Source: Solirubrum koreensis
Lineage (GTDB): Bacteria > Bacteroidota > Bacteroidia > Cytophagales > Hymenobacteraceae
DNA: 64,000 nt
Assembly (NCBI RefSeq): GCF_039541855.1
Contig: NZ_BAABHA010000010.1
Span: 62,001 to 126,000 of the forward strand
Direction of reading: 5' to 3'
In this document: piece by piece, positions 15,531 through 25,633 of the stretch
Layout of the letters: every line of letters starts with the position of its first letter
Numbering within the stretch: position 1 is the stretch's first letter
Made by a program: the position numbers and the translations under genes
Notes under the pieces: model-generated
Seen by the model: the letters and a program-made list of their open reading frames with translations, nothing else
Told to the model about the DNA's origin: nothing
Database searches by the model: none

Positions 15531-16403
15531 ATGACCTCACCCTACGCCCAACCCATGCTGCGCGACGGCGCCCTGCAAGGCAAAACCATCATCGTAACCG
15601 GCGGCGGCACTGGCCTGGGCCGGGCCATGACCACTTACTTCCTCCAACTGGGGGCCAACGTGGTCATCAGCTCGCGCAAGCTGGATGTGCTGGAGAAAAC
15701 CGCCCAGGAGCTGCGCGACCAAACCGGCGGCCAGGTGCTGCCCGTGCAGTGCGACGTGCGCAAATACGACGAAGTGGAAGCTTTGCTGAAGCGCACCCTC
15801 GACACCTTTGGCGGGGTAGACGTGCTGGTAAACAACGCCGCCGGTAACTTCATCAGCCCTACGGAACGCCTCTCACACAAGGCGTTCGATGTGATTGTGG
15901 ACATTGTGCTGCGCGGCTCCTACAACTGTACGCTGGCCCTGGGCAAGCACTGGATTGAGCAGAACAAGCCCGGTACCATTCTCAACATCGTTACCACGTA
16001 CGCTTCGGTAGGCTCGGCATTTGTGGTGCCTTCGGCGGCAGCCAAAGCTGGCGTGCTGGCCATGACGCGCTCTTTAGCCGTGGAGTGGGCCAAGTACGGC
16101 ATCCGTTCGGTGGCCATTGCGCCGGGCCCGTTTCCGACCGAGGGCGCCTGGAGCCGCTTGTTCCCCGAACCGCTGGCCTCTAAGCTCGATCCAGCCGCTT
16201 CGGTACCGCTCAAGCGCGTGGGCAACCACCAGGAGCTAGCCAACCTGGCGGCTTATCTGGTTTCTGACTTTGCGGCTTACGTGAACGGGGAGGTCATTAC
16301 CATCGACGGCGGCGAGTGGCTAAACGGCGCGGGTGAATTCAACAAGCTGGAAATCCTGAGCCAGCCCATGTGGGACCAAATCGAGAAAACGATGCGCCGG
16401 TAG
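15531..16403 (+). CDS. SDR family oxidoreductase, 2,4-dienoyl-CoA reductase-like
   Basis: A 290-residue short-chain dehydrogenase. The cofactor motif IIVTGGGTGLGRAMTTYF, VVISSRKLDVLEKTAQEL, the NNAAGNF motif and the C-terminal ITIDGGEWLNGAG are all characteristic of the peroxisomal-type 2,4-dienoyl-CoA reductase group. That group has no classical Tyr-x-x-x-Lys and uses other residues; consistently, the segment here reads VPSAAAKAGVLAMTRSLAVE with Ser/Ala in place of Tyr. It would act in oxidation of unsaturated fatty acids. The ATG at 15531 gives the expected N-terminus. Confidence 0.85.
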   Translation: MTSPYAQPMLRDGALQGKTIIVTGGGTGLGRAMTTYFLQLGANVVISSRKLDVLEKTAQELRDQTGGQVLPVQCDVRKYDEVEALLKRTLDTFGGVDVLVNNAAGNFISPTERLSHKAFDVIVDIVLRGSYNCTLALGKHWIEQNKPGTILNIVTTYASVGSAFVVPSAAAKAGVLAMTRSLAVEWAKYGIRSVAIAPGPFPTEGAWSRLFPEPLASKLDPAASVPLKRVGNHQELANLAAYLVSDFAAYVNGEVITIDGGEWLNGAGEFNKLEILSQPMWDQIEKTMRR

Positions 16404-16442
16404 CGGCTAAAATTGGGCGGTTATAGTAGCCGCATCGGCACG

Positions 16443-16473
16443 AAAAAAGCCCAGCTTTCGGCTGGGCTTTTTT
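16443..16473 (+). terminator. rho-independent terminator
   Basis: Perfect stem AAAAAAGCCCAGC / GCTGGGCTTTTTT with loop TTTCG, after the SDR gene; A and T runs on both sides would also serve the converging DUF1571 gene. Confidence 0.9.
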
Positions 16474-16540
16474 GGTACGCTTACTTTTCGGATTCGGAGG
16501 TTTTAGGGAATAAAGCAGCCGGTTTGGGCTGAACCCATGG

Positions 16541-17383
<843 letters not shown>

Positions 17384-17460
17384 AAACAATTAGCGGGGGA
17401 GCCTGGGCTTTGGAACCAGTAAGTTGCGCAGAAATCAGCAATAGTATTGGCGGGCGGGGG

Positions 17461-17760
17461 TTAGTTAAGGCTGATTTTAGGCAGCCGGGAAGCCGTGCTG
17501 TCGAAAACGAACAACTCATCAATTTCCACGCCACCAAAAAAACGATAGAGCGGAAACTGTTCCACTACCGCGCGCACCGCGTCGGTATTTGGGCCCTGCA
17601 TGGTTACCCAGCCCCGGGAGCGGTCGGCGCTGATGGCGTAGGCCAATATCACGCTTTCGTCGATGAGGCTGCTGATGAAGGCGCGGTGCCGCGGAATCGT
17701 CGACACGAACTCCGCGTCGAAAGCATCGGGAAGGCGCAACGTAACGACAAACAGGGCCAT
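17461..17760 (-). CDS. YCII-like / muconolactone isomerase-like small protein
   Basis: A 99-residue ferredoxin-like alpha/beta protein starting MALFVVTLRLPDAFDAEFV. HRAFISSLIDESVILAYAIS and the later DAVRAVVEQFPLYRFFGGVE follow the YCII-related pattern, in which a His and an Asp sit in the active-site cleft. The domain usually forms dimers and has unclear enzymatic roles. The ATG at 17760 is chosen because the family starts directly at the first beta strand. Possibly cotranscribed with the DUF1571 gene. Confidence 0.7.
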   Translation of the reverse strand: MALFVVTLRLPDAFDAEFVSTIPRHRAFISSLIDESVILAYAISADRSRGWVTMQGPNTDAVRAVVEQFPLYRFFGGVEIDELFVFDSTASRLPKISLN

Positions 17761-17878
17761 ACGGAGTGGGAAGGAGGGCAACGTTCGGCCGGTTAACGCC
17801 ACCGCCGCCGGGAAAGTTGGTCGCATGGCGTGGCCGCCCACAACTTTTTTAGCGTTTGCCCGAACAACGCCTTACCCT

Positions 17879-18646
17879 ATGCATTTCGCCGTCATAACCC
17901 CGACTCACAACCGCGCCGCTTATTTGCCCGAAGCCGTGCAAAGCGTGCGCGCCAGCGTGCTGGCCCCGTTGCCCGAAGCCAGCTACGAACACCTGGTGCT
18001 CGAAAACGCCTGCACCGACGACACCGCCCGGTTATTGCGCGACCTGGCTTCCGCCGACGGCGCTCCGCTGCGTACCCAGTCTCATCCCGGCCCCGAGCCG
18101 CTGCTGCCCGGTCCGGCCCGCAACCGCCTCATCCGCGAAGCCGCGCCCAATGCCTGGCTGGTGCCGCTCGACGACGACGATGTGCTGCTGCAGCGCGCCC
18201 TTTATCACTACGGCGTCCACATCGGGGCTAACCCGGCGGGTAAGTGGTTTGTGGCCGATTTTCTGCGCGTAGACCAGGAACGGCGCTACCTGCCCGGCGA
18301 AGACTACTACGCCTGGCGCTTCGACTCGCCCACAGACATGCTGCGCGCCATTTTTCGGGCCGAGCATTTCATTCAGGGGAATGTGTGCTACAGCCGCGCC
18401 TTGTTCGACGAAGTAGGTGGCTATGATGAAAACCTGCACATGGCCGAAGACCTCGATCTGTACGTGCGGTTTCTGCTGGCAGGCCATTTGCCCGTGGTGT
18501 GCCCTCACCTGAGCCACCTGCATCGTTTTCACAGCAGCAATGTGAGCATAGGGGTAGACGCCGCCAGGCACGGCGCCGACCTGCAGGTGCTCTTCGATAA
18601 GTACACCGGGCAACTGACCCAATTAGGTATTGAGCGGCCCGGCTAA
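17879..18646 (+). CDS. family 2 glycosyltransferase
   Basis: A 255-residue GT-A fold enzyme starting MHFAVITPTHNRAAYLPEAV, the nucleotide-sugar-binding strand. LENACTDDTARLL stands for the second strand, WLVPLDDDDVLLQRAL holds the D-x-D metal-binding motif (DDDD), and NVCYSRALFDEVGGYDENLH followed by AEDLDLYVRFLL is the acceptor-side region with the catalytic E-D. It would add a sugar to a polysaccharide or lipid. It is divergent from the YCII gene and not inside a visible polysaccharide cluster, so the acceptor is unknown. Confidence 0.88.
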   Translation: MHFAVITPTHNRAAYLPEAVQSVRASVLAPLPEASYEHLVLENACTDDTARLLRDLASADGAPLRTQSHPGPEPLLPGPARNRLIREAAPNAWLVPLDDDDVLLQRALYHYGVHIGANPAGKWFVADFLRVDQERRYLPGEDYYAWRFDSPTDMLRAIFRAEHFIQGNVCYSRALFDEVGGYDENLHMAEDLDLYVRFLLAGHLPVVCPHLSHLHRFHSSNVSIGVDAARHGADLQVLFDKYTGQLTQLGIERPG

Positions 18647-18688
18647 ACGACACTGGAACCGTTTTCAGAATAGCCTGCCGCTAAAACG

Positions 18689-18725
18689 CCGAAAAGCGCT
18701 TCGAGCTTTACGAAGCGCTTTTCGG
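18689..18725. terminator. bidirectional terminator
   Basis: Perfect 15-bp stem CCGAAAAGCGCTTCG / CGAAGCGCTTTTCGG with a 7-nt loop, between the converging glycosyltransferase and T9SS-cargo genes. Confidence 0.88.
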
Positions 18726-18760
18726 AAAAATTGATTCTGCTGTGTACGCCCGAGGGGCGT

Positions 18761-20203
18761 TTATTCCCGGGTAAGCTTCAGAATGCGTTGGCCGTTAGGA
18801 GTGCGCACCGTTAACACGTATACACCCACCGGCAGGCGGTTCAGCTCGTCCAGCTGCACGTCGTTCTGTCCCGCGTTCAGGTCGAGTTTCTGGGTGAAAA
18901 GCTGCTTGCCCACGGCATCGTTTAGCCGGAGCGTGACGGGGCCGGCGGCGGTGGTTTTCACGCGCAACGTGAGGTGCTTGCCGAAGGGGTTAGGAAAAGC
19001 CTGAACCAACAGCTCGGAATTAGTTGGAACGCTTACCGTGCGCACCGGGCTCAGCGAGGCGGTGCCGTCGCGGTCTACCTGGCGGAGGCGGTAATAAATA
19101 ACGTCGGCCTGGTAGCGGGTCAGGCGGGTGTCCAGCAATTCGTACGTGGTGCGCTGGCTGGTGGTGCCGTTGCCGCGCACCGTACCGATGCGGCTAAACG
19201 TGCGGCCGTCGGTGCTGCTTTCCACGTCGAAGTAATCGTTGTCCTTTTCCGATGCCGTAACCCAGCGCAGGTAAGCATCGGCGTCGCGCCGCTCGGCCGT
19301 AAACTCCACTAACTCCACTGGCAGCGGGTTCTGCCGGTTAGAGACCGTGAAAGTGCCCAGCGAGGTGCTGCTGAACGAAAAGCTGCGGGTGGTAGCGGTG
19401 GTGCTGGCCGCTCCGGCGGCCCCCACGCTTTGCCAGGTGGTGGGCGAAGCGGCCATCCAGGCCTGCATGTTGGTGAAGTTGGTAAGGCCGTTGTCGTTGT
19501 CGGACAGCCACTCGAGGGTAATGGGCACAGCACCGGCCGGCGCACTGGCGCTGCTGATGGTCCAGATACGGTCGATGCCTTTGGCAGCGGCGTTGCTCGG
19601 GTTCACGCCGTAGCTCACCCCGGCTTGCAGAAGCCCGGCCGTGCGGGTAGCGGTAACGCCGCCCAGGCCGGTGACGTCGAGGGTAGCGCCGTTACCGAAG
19701 TTGAGAGTGCCTGCGGTAGCGTTCCGTTGTACCTGAAGCCGGCCTTGCACGTAGCGGCCGCTTGCTTCACCGCTGATGGTGCCCGAAGGCAGAATTATTG
19801 CCGTAGCACCACCGGTGGTTCGCACCATGCCGTTTGTCAGCGTCAGTGCATTGCTTACCGATACATCAGCAGGCAGAAGCAGGACACTGGTATTGCCGGA
19901 GGGCTTGGCAACTTCCAGCTGGTATAGAGTAGCGCCGCCAGCCGTCAGGCTTTGGTCGGTGGTTCCACTGATGAGCACCTTGCCCGTGCCGGCCCCAACG
20001 GTTCCGGCATTTACGAAGTTGCCTTTCAGCTCTACGGTGCCGTTGTTGATCAGGGTGCTGCCGGCCTTGTTGGTCAGGTTTCCGTTCACAAACAACGTGG
20101 CCCCTGTTCCCACGGTAATCTGTGCTCCGTCGTTCGTGAGGTCTTGGGCAGCCAGAGCAGGTGCCAAGGCCGTTAGTAGCAGGGTGATGTAAAGTTGTTT
20201 CAT
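18761..20203 (-). CDS. T9SS type A sorting-domain surface protein
   Basis: A 480-residue exported protein. The signal peptide MKQLYITLLLTALAPALAAQ is followed by repetitive beta-rich sequence with NGNLTNKAGSTLINNGTVEL and further Gly/Thr-rich strands, suggesting a beta-solenoid. A fibronectin-like part (VELVEFTAERRDADAYLRWV) comes before the C-terminal sorting domain QAFPNPFGKHLTLRV ... GVYVLTVRTPNGQRILKLTRE. That domain routes cargo through the type IX secretion system to the cell surface or medium. No enzymatic motif is visible; a structural or adhesive role is inferred. Confidence 0.9.
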   Translation of the reverse strand: MKQLYITLLLTALAPALAAQDLTNDGAQITVGTGATLFVNGNLTNKAGSTLINNGTVELKGNFVNAGTVGAGTGKVLISGTTDQSLTAGGATLYQLEVAKPSGNTSVLLLPADVSVSNALTLTNGMVRTTGGATAIILPSGTISGEASGRYVQGRLQVQRNATAGTLNFGNGATLDVTGLGGVTATRTAGLLQAGVSYGVNPSNAAAKGIDRIWTISSASAPAGAVPITLEWLSDNDNGLTNFTNMQAWMAASPTTWQSVGAAGAASTTATTRSFSFSSTSLGTFTVSNRQNPLPVELVEFTAERRDADAYLRWVTASEKDNDYFDVESSTDGRTFSRIGTVRGNGTTSQRTTYELLDTRLTRYQADVIYYRLRQVDRDGTASLSPVRTVSVPTNSELLVQAFPNPFGKHLTLRVKTTAAGPVTLRLNDAVGKQLFTQKLDLNAGQNDVQLDELNRLPVGVYVLTVRTPNGQRILKLTRE

Positions 20204-20431
20204 AGAATTGGGCTTGGGCTTAAATATAGTGAGTATTCAATTTAGTGTGGTGTTTTGGAGGAAAGTTATGGGGGTTTTTTAAGTGCTGAAGTAACCTCGT
20301 GGATAGTGTAATGCGAGTTTATCTCGCTGTATTACTGATGGATAGCCGGCCAGAAAAGCCGGAGGTTATTCCAGTGCCCTTCTCTGACTTCTTAAGGTAA
20401 GTTTTTAGTGCGGTAAGCTGCTTCGCACCGG

Positions 20432-21712
20432 TTAGTTGCGGAGGTATACCGCTCCGCCTTTCATTACCAGCCGCACTTGCCGGAGCGCGGTTACATCCTG
20501 CGTAGGGTCGCCTTGCACTGCCACCAAGTCGGCCAGTAAGCCGCTCTTGATGCTGCCGCGGTCAGTCAACCCAAACAGCTGGGCGTTGCCGCTGGTTACG
20601 CCGCGCAGCACTTCCTGAGGGCTGAAGCCATATTCCCGCACCAACAGCTCCAGCTCGCGGGCGTTGTCGCCGTGGGAGAACACGCCTACGTCGCCGCCAA
20701 TGGCAATGGCCACGCCGGCCTTGCGGGCAGCTTGCAAGCTGGTTTTCTTCTGCCGAATGCGTTCGGGTTCGGGGTCCTGGCCTTTGCGCCAGCCGCGGTA
20801 TTGCAGTATGGCGTCGCCGGCGGCTACGGTGGGGCAGAGGACCACGCCGCGCTGCTTCATCAGCTTAAACACTTCGGGCGTGCCGTTGTCGCCGTGCTCG
20901 ATGGTTTGCACGCCGGCCAAGGTGGCGCGGCGCATGCCCTCGGGCGTGGAGGCGTGCGCCACCACCGGTCTACCAGCCGCGGCGGCGGTTGTCACAATCA
21001 GGTTCAGCTCTTCCTGCGAAAACGTGGGGGCGGCCGTACCGCCCAGGCCCCAGCGGTAGTCGGCGTATACCTTAATAACGTCGGCTCCTTTACCTATTTG
21101 CTCGCGCACGGCGCGGATTACACCTTCGGGGCCATCGGCTTCCTGCGCGCCCTGGGGTACGTGCACATCGGTGGAAAGCTTAGGGCCGTAGCTGCCGGTA
21201 GCCACCAGGGCCAGGGTGGCAATGAGCAGGCGCGGGCCGGGAATAAGGCCTTGGTCGATGGCTTGTTTCAGCCCGACATCGGCGTAGCCAGCGCCTTCGG
21301 AGCCCAGGTCGCGGGCGGTGGTAAAGCCGGCTTCCAGGGTGCGGCGGGCGTGCACGGTAGCGCGGGCCACGCGCAGCGCCTGCGACTCCAGCAGCACCTG
21401 GTCGTTCCAGGAGGTTTCGTTATACGGATGCAGCAGCAGGTGGGAGTGGCCCTCAATCAGGCCCGGCAGCAAGGTTTGACCGGGCAACTCCAGGGTTTGC
21501 GCGCCGGCCGGCGCCGTAAGCTGCGCGGCCGGGCCCACGGCTTTAATTCGGTCGCCCTCGATGAGCACGGCCCAGCCAGGGTGCAGGGTTTGGCCGTCGA
21601 AGACGGCAGCGGGGCGCAGGAGGTAAGTGGATGGCTTGCCTTTTTGCGCCCGACTCAAGTTCGGCATTAGCAGCACAAAAGAGGCAGTAAAAAATAAGCT
21701 TAGTAAACGCAC
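20432..21712 (-). CDS. exported amidohydrolase family protein (imidazolonepropionase-like)
   Basis: A 426-residue metal-dependent hydrolase with an N-terminal signal peptide (LLSLFFTASFVLLMPNLSRA). The first metal-binding motif is GLIEGHSHLLLHP (H-x-H). Later elements are VIKVYADYRWG, where the bridging Lys is expected, PVVAHASTPEGM, TIEHGDNGT and AIGGDVGVFSHG with the metal-binding Asp. Such periplasmic enzymes cleave amide bonds such as proline dipeptides or N-acyl amino acids. The start is a GTG at 21712, 11 bp after the stop of the beta-barrel gene, so the two are cotranscribed. Confidence 0.88.
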   Translation of the reverse strand: MRLLSLFFTASFVLLMPNLSRAQKGKPSTYLLRPAAVFDGQTLHPGWAVLIEGDRIKAVGPAAQLTAPAGAQTLELPGQTLLPGLIEGHSHLLLHPYNETSWNDQVLLESQALRVARATVHARRTLEAGFTTARDLGSEGAGYADVGLKQAIDQGLIPGPRLLIATLALVATGSYGPKLSTDVHVPQGAQEADGPEGVIRAVREQIGKGADVIKVYADYRWGLGGTAAPTFSQEELNLIVTTAAAAGRPVVAHASTPEGMRRATLAGVQTIEHGDNGTPEVFKLMKQRGVVLCPTVAAGDAILQYRGWRKGQDPEPERIRQKKTSLQAARKAGVAIAIGGDVGVFSHGDNARELELLVREYGFSPQEVLRGVTSGNAQLFGLTDRGSIKSGLLADLVAVQGDPTQDVTALRQVRLVMKGGAVYLRN

Positions 21713-21723
21713 GAAAGGCAGTG

Positions 21724-22332
21724 TTAGAGGATAGACGTCGGTTTTTTGAGGTCGAAAGACAGGCCCAGCTGAATATCCAGGACGAGTAGGTTCACATCAG
21801 AGAAAGGCACATCCGCATCCTGGAGAGTAGGCCCGCGCGACAGAATTCGCGGGTGAAATACGGCTTCCAGGTTAAAGCGGCTGCCCCATAGATGGCGGTA
21901 AGTCAGGTTGTTCCAAACGCCTAGCCCTATTTTATTGGCCGCGCCATGTTGTTCCTTGCGGCCTACCGCGTCAACACCGAAGGTAGGCCCAACCGTCAAA
22001 GCCCATCGACTGGCGTTATTGGTTCGGTAGGCCAGAACGGCGTGGGCAGAATACAAATAATTGTGCAGCTCGGAAACCGTACGGCTCGGTCTCCATGTGC
22101 TACCGATTGTCAATTCGTGCGGGTGTCGGGCGCGGGCGGCGGTGGCGGTCAGTCCCAGCGCCACATGCCGGCCAATATCAACGCTACCGTGCAATCCAAC
22201 GGCCGGCGCGCCCGGAAAGGACTTTTCGCCCAGGTGAGCGTAGCCGCCGGTAACCATTACTTTTTGCGCTGCCGCAGAAAACGTACTACTCAATGCAAGA
22301 CCCAGGAGCAGATATTGGAGCATCGGAAACAT
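21724..22332 (-). CDS. outer-membrane beta-barrel-like protein, function unknown
   Basis: A 202-residue protein with a signal peptide (LQYLLLGLALSSTFSAAAQ) and alternating strands such as VMVTGGYAHLGEKSF, HVALGLTATAARAR, ALTVGPTFGVDAVG and FNLEAVFHPRILSRG. It ends in a typical barrel-like strand IQLGLSFDLKKPTSIL. This pattern fits a small outer-membrane barrel, but no family is recognised. It is coupled to the amidohydrolase gene 11 bp downstream and separated from the S46 peptidase by a terminator. Confidence 0.6.
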   Translation of the reverse strand: MFPMLQYLLLGLALSSTFSAAAQKVMVTGGYAHLGEKSFPGAPAVGLHGSVDIGRHVALGLTATAARARHPHELTIGSTWRPSRTVSELHNYLYSAHAVLAYRTNNASRWALTVGPTFGVDAVGRKEQHGAANKIGLGVWNNLTYRHLWGSRFNLEAVFHPRILSRGPTLQDADVPFSDVNLLVLDIQLGLSFDLKKPTSIL

Positions 22333-22336
22333 GAAA

Positions 22337-22368
22337 AGCCGGGAGTTGCGTGTATGCAGCTCCCGGCT
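22337..22368 (-). terminator. terminator after the S46 peptidase gene
   Basis: Stem AGCCGGGAG...CTCCCGGCT with a T-run on the minus strand, between the S46 peptidase stop (22393) and the next start (22332). Confidence 0.7.
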
Positions 22369-22392
22369 AATCTAATCAGGAAAGTGACATGA

Positions 22393-24678
22393 TTAATTAG
22401 CCTCAGCCTTCTTGCGCTTCACTTTTACCTTCTGTTTCTTTATTTTCTGGTCGGAAGCGCCGCTGGCTGAGCCGGCTTGGCCGGGCACGTTTACCAGCTT
22501 CATTTCTTTCACCAAATGCCCTGCTCCGGCGTATTTGTCCACCACAAACAGCATGTACCGCACATCAAGGGTGATGTTGCGCACGCGGTCGGGGTCGTAC
22601 ATGATGTCGGACATGGTGCCTTCCCAGTTGCGGTCGAAGTTGATGCCGATTAACTCGCCACGGCCGTTGATAACCGGCGAGCCGCTGTTGCCGCCGGTGG
22701 TGTGGTTGGTGGCCGTAAAAGCGACTGGCACGGTGCCGTTTACGGCATAGGGGCCGAAATCCTTGTTCTGGTATAACTCGGCCAAACGCGGGGGAACCTC
22801 AAACTCGGGGTTGGTGGGGTCGGCTTTTTCCATGATGCCGTCGAGAGTGGTGTAGTACTCGTACTGCACGCCGTCGGCGGGCTCGTAACCGGCAACTTGG
22901 CCGTAGGCTACGCGCAGAGTGGAATTGGCATCGGGGTAGAATTTGCGCTCGGGCTGCCACTGCCGCAGGCCGGCCATGTAAGTGCGCTGGAGCAGCGTAA
23001 TCTGGTCGGTGGCGGTGGAGTAGACGGGTAGCACCTTGCTGCGGTAGGTACTTACCACGGCGCTGGCCAGCTGGTAAGCGGGGTCCTGCAACAGGGGCTG
23101 AGCGTTGCCTTTGGCCAGCTCGTCGAGCACCTTCTGGGCGCTTTCGTTGCTGGTGAGTTTGCTGCGGGTGTAGAGGTCGGCGGCGAAACGCGTCCAGGCA
23201 GCCGCGTTGGCGTTCTGTTTGCGCAGGTTCTTCACATAATCGGGCAGCAGCTCGGCGGGCGTACCGTCGGTGTACAGCGGGAGCAGGGCTGCGGCCACTT
23301 TTTGGTCGGTGGGAGCGGAGTAGTTGCGGAAAAAGTTGCTGGTGCCGGTGCGCGCCTTGCCAATGGCGGTGGCCAGCTCAGCTTGCGGAGCCTTGTTTTG
23401 AATGAGGTCGATGAGGTTCTGCAGGCTGTTGGCGTAGGCTACCAGCTCCACGCCCAAGGCGGCTTCGGTGGTGTAGTCGCGGGCCAGCACGTAGGGGCGC
23501 ACCAGGCGGTATTGCTGCTCCAGCTGGTCCAGAATCTGGCCGTAGGCGGCTTGGCGGGTGGCATCGCCGGCCGCCACCCAGGCGCGGAACTGCTGTTCCT
23601 GCTGCTGCTTGCGGGCGGTGGCATTCAGGCGTTTAAGGCCGCGCATCTCGCCAATCCATTTCTTCCAATAATTGGCCAGCGAGGCGTATTTGGCGGCGTA
23701 CTGAATGCGCACTTTGTCGGAGGCCTTCATGTCTTCGTCGAGAATGCGCAGCTTGGCGTCGCGCACCTTCACGCGGGCAGGATCGGAGGCAGCGTAAACT
23801 TCATCGACGCCCCAGGAAGTGAGGTACTCCGTGGTACGGCCGGGAAAACCGAACACGAGCGTGAAGTCGCCAGGCTGCACGCCGCCGAGGGAAATGGGCA
23901 GGTAGTGGCGGGGTTGGTAGGGCTTGTTGCTGGTGGAGTAGGGCGCAGGTTTGTTGTCGGGGCCGGCGTAAATGCGGAATATGGAAAAGTCGCCGGTATG
24001 GCGCGGCCAGGCCCAGTTGTCGGTGTCGCCGCCAAACTTGCCAATGCTGCTTGGCGGCGCGCCCACCAGACGAATGTCTTCGAATACTTCCGTCACGAAC
24101 AGGTAGTACTCGTTGCCGCCGAACATGGGCCGCACAAAAGCGCGGTAGTGTGTGCCCTCCACGGCTTTCTGGGCCACTTGGGCGCTGCGCTGCTGCACGG
24201 TTCGTTCGCGCTCCGCTTCCGCCATGCCGGCCGGAATGCCTTGCAGCACCTGGCCCGTTACGTCTTCCATGCGCACGATGAACGTGGCGGTAAGGCCGGG
24301 ATTGGGCAATTCCTGCTCGCGCGTCATGGCCCAGTACCCATTAGTTAAGTAGTCGTTTTCAACCGACGAATGCTGCTGAATTTGACCGTAGCCGCAGTGG
24401 TGGTTGGTCAGCATCAGGCCTTCGTTCGAAACAATTTCGCCGGTGCAGCCGCCCCCAAATTGCACCACCGCATCCTTCAATGAGCCGCGGTTAACGGAGT
24501 AAATGTCTTCGGCCGTTAGCTTGAGGCCTTTTCTCTGCATGTCGGCTTCGTTGAGCTGCTTGAGCAGGAGCGGCAGCCACATGCCTTCGTCGGCGCGGGC
24601 GGCAGCGGGGGCCAACAGGGCCAGCAATAGCGCCCAGAACCGAAAGGCATGCCGGAAGGAGGGGAAAGAATGCGTCAC
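22393..24678 (-). CDS. S46 family dipeptidyl peptidase (DPP7/DPP11 type)
   Basis: A 761-residue exported serine peptidase that releases dipeptides from peptides in the periplasm. After a signal peptide (WALLLALLAPAAARA) it shows the catalytic His in LMLTNHHCGYGQIQ, the catalytic Asp in GDTDNWAWPRHTGDFSIF, and the nucleophile Ser in TTGGNSGSPVINGRG. The following GINFDRNWEG has Arg where DPP11 has the S1-pocket Arg and DPP7 has Gly, so Asp/Glu specificity is inferred. The start is GTG 24678; no in-frame ATG precedes the signal peptide. The C-terminus is a Lys-rich tail. Confidence 0.93.
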   Translation of the reverse strand: MTHSFPSFRHAFRFWALLLALLAPAAARADEGMWLPLLLKQLNEADMQRKGLKLTAEDIYSVNRGSLKDAVVQFGGGCTGEIVSNEGLMLTNHHCGYGQIQQHSSVENDYLTNGYWAMTREQELPNPGLTATFIVRMEDVTGQVLQGIPAGMAEAERERTVQQRSAQVAQKAVEGTHYRAFVRPMFGGNEYYLFVTEVFEDIRLVGAPPSSIGKFGGDTDNWAWPRHTGDFSIFRIYAGPDNKPAPYSTSNKPYQPRHYLPISLGGVQPGDFTLVFGFPGRTTEYLTSWGVDEVYAASDPARVKVRDAKLRILDEDMKASDKVRIQYAAKYASLANYWKKWIGEMRGLKRLNATARKQQQEQQFRAWVAAGDATRQAAYGQILDQLEQQYRLVRPYVLARDYTTEAALGVELVAYANSLQNLIDLIQNKAPQAELATAIGKARTGTSNFFRNYSAPTDQKVAAALLPLYTDGTPAELLPDYVKNLRKQNANAAAWTRFAADLYTRSKLTSNESAQKVLDELAKGNAQPLLQDPAYQLASAVVSTYRSKVLPVYSTATDQITLLQRTYMAGLRQWQPERKFYPDANSTLRVAYGQVAGYEPADGVQYEYYTTLDGIMEKADPTNPEFEVPPRLAELYQNKDFGPYAVNGTVPVAFTATNHTTGGNSGSPVINGRGELIGINFDRNWEGTMSDIMYDPDRVRNITLDVRYMLFVVDKYAGAGHLVKEMKLVNVPGQAGSASGASDQKIKKQKVKVKRKKAEAN

Positions 24679-24770
24679 GAACTAGGGAATGAGTGAATGG
24701 TACAGTAAAATTACAAGGCCACGGCCATAACCCCGGGCTAGCGGCGCAAGTGCCCGCAGCTGCCGGCGCA

Positions 24771-24778
24771 TACCTTTG
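24771..24778 (+). promoter_or_regulatory. -7 promoter element of the DUF4184 gene
   Basis: Consensus TACCTTTG in the 147-bp divergent gap between the S46 peptidase and the DUF4184 gene, giving a leader of about 45 nt before the GTG start at 24826. Confidence 0.6.
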
Positions 24779-24825
24779 CCCCATACCGACGCATCTGTTT
24801 CAGTCTATCAGCAGCACTATTCGCC

Positions 24826-25617
24826 GTGCCCTTTACTTTTTGCCACGCCGCCGCCGTCGTGCCGCTTGCCCGCCGTTTGCGCCTGCCGTTGTCGGCGCTG
24901 GTGGTCGGCAGCATGAGCCCCGACTTTATGTTCTACGCCACCCTGTGGCCCGACAGCGACATTGGCCACCGGCTCGTGGATTTGCTGGTTTTTTGCCTGC
25001 CCAGCGGTTTGCTGGTGCTCTGGCTGTGGCACGCGGTGATGAAAAAAGCCGCCATGGACTTACTGCCCGCAGCATTGCGCCAGCGGTTGACGGTTCCGAC
25101 GGCGGCGCCCTTCACTTTTTGGCCTGGAGGCCGACTGCTTACCGTGGCCGGGGCTATTGTGTTGGGAGCCTGCACCCACGATGTTTGGGACGCTTTTACG
25201 CACCCCGACGGCTGGGTTGTGTTGCAGGCCCCGGTGCTGCAAGCTTCTTTTCAACTGCCGGGCTTAGGTGCCGTACCGGTATATAAATTGTTGCAGCACC
25301 TCAGCACCTTGGTAGGCGGAGCACTGCTGCTTTGGTGGTTTTGGCAATGGCTACACACGGCGCCGGCGGCCTCTTGGCCGGTGGTACTCGCCCGCGGCCC
25401 GGTGTTGCTGGTGCTATTGCTGCCCCTGGCAGCGGGCCTTGGTTTTGGCTACGCGCGCTGGCAGGCCGGCCCGCCGGTGGGGTACATGGCGGTGCGAAAC
25501 CTACTGGTTGTGGGTTTGGTAACGAGCATTACGGCCCTGTGGATAGAACTGATGTTATTGGGGCTTTACCGCTTGCGCAAAACAAAACGGGTCACTCCCG
25601 TAGAAATGGCCCGTTGA
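24826..25617 (+). CDS. DUF4184 family integral membrane protein
   Basis: A 263-residue membrane protein. The first residues MPFTFCHAAAVVPLARR match the DUF4184 N-terminus (MPFTxSHPA), which fixes the start as the GTG at 24826. SMSPDFMFYATL, LGACTHDVWDAFTHPDG and about six hydrophobic helices follow. The conserved His and Asp residues suggest metal binding similar to the YdjM/LexA-induced hydrolase superfamily, but no activity is known. It converges with the YkvA-like gene, with 16 bp between the stops. Confidence 0.82.
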   Translation: MPFTFCHAAAVVPLARRLRLPLSALVVGSMSPDFMFYATLWPDSDIGHRLVDLLVFCLPSGLLVLWLWHAVMKKAAMDLLPAALRQRLTVPTAAPFTFWPGGRLLTVAGAIVLGACTHDVWDAFTHPDGWVVLQAPVLQASFQLPGLGAVPVYKLLQHLSTLVGGALLLWWFWQWLHTAPAASWPVVLARGPVLLVLLLPLAAGLGFGYARWQAGPPVGYMAVRNLLVVGLVTSITALWIELMLLGLYRLRKTKRVTPVEMAR

Positions 25618-25633
25618 AAACACAACCACAGGC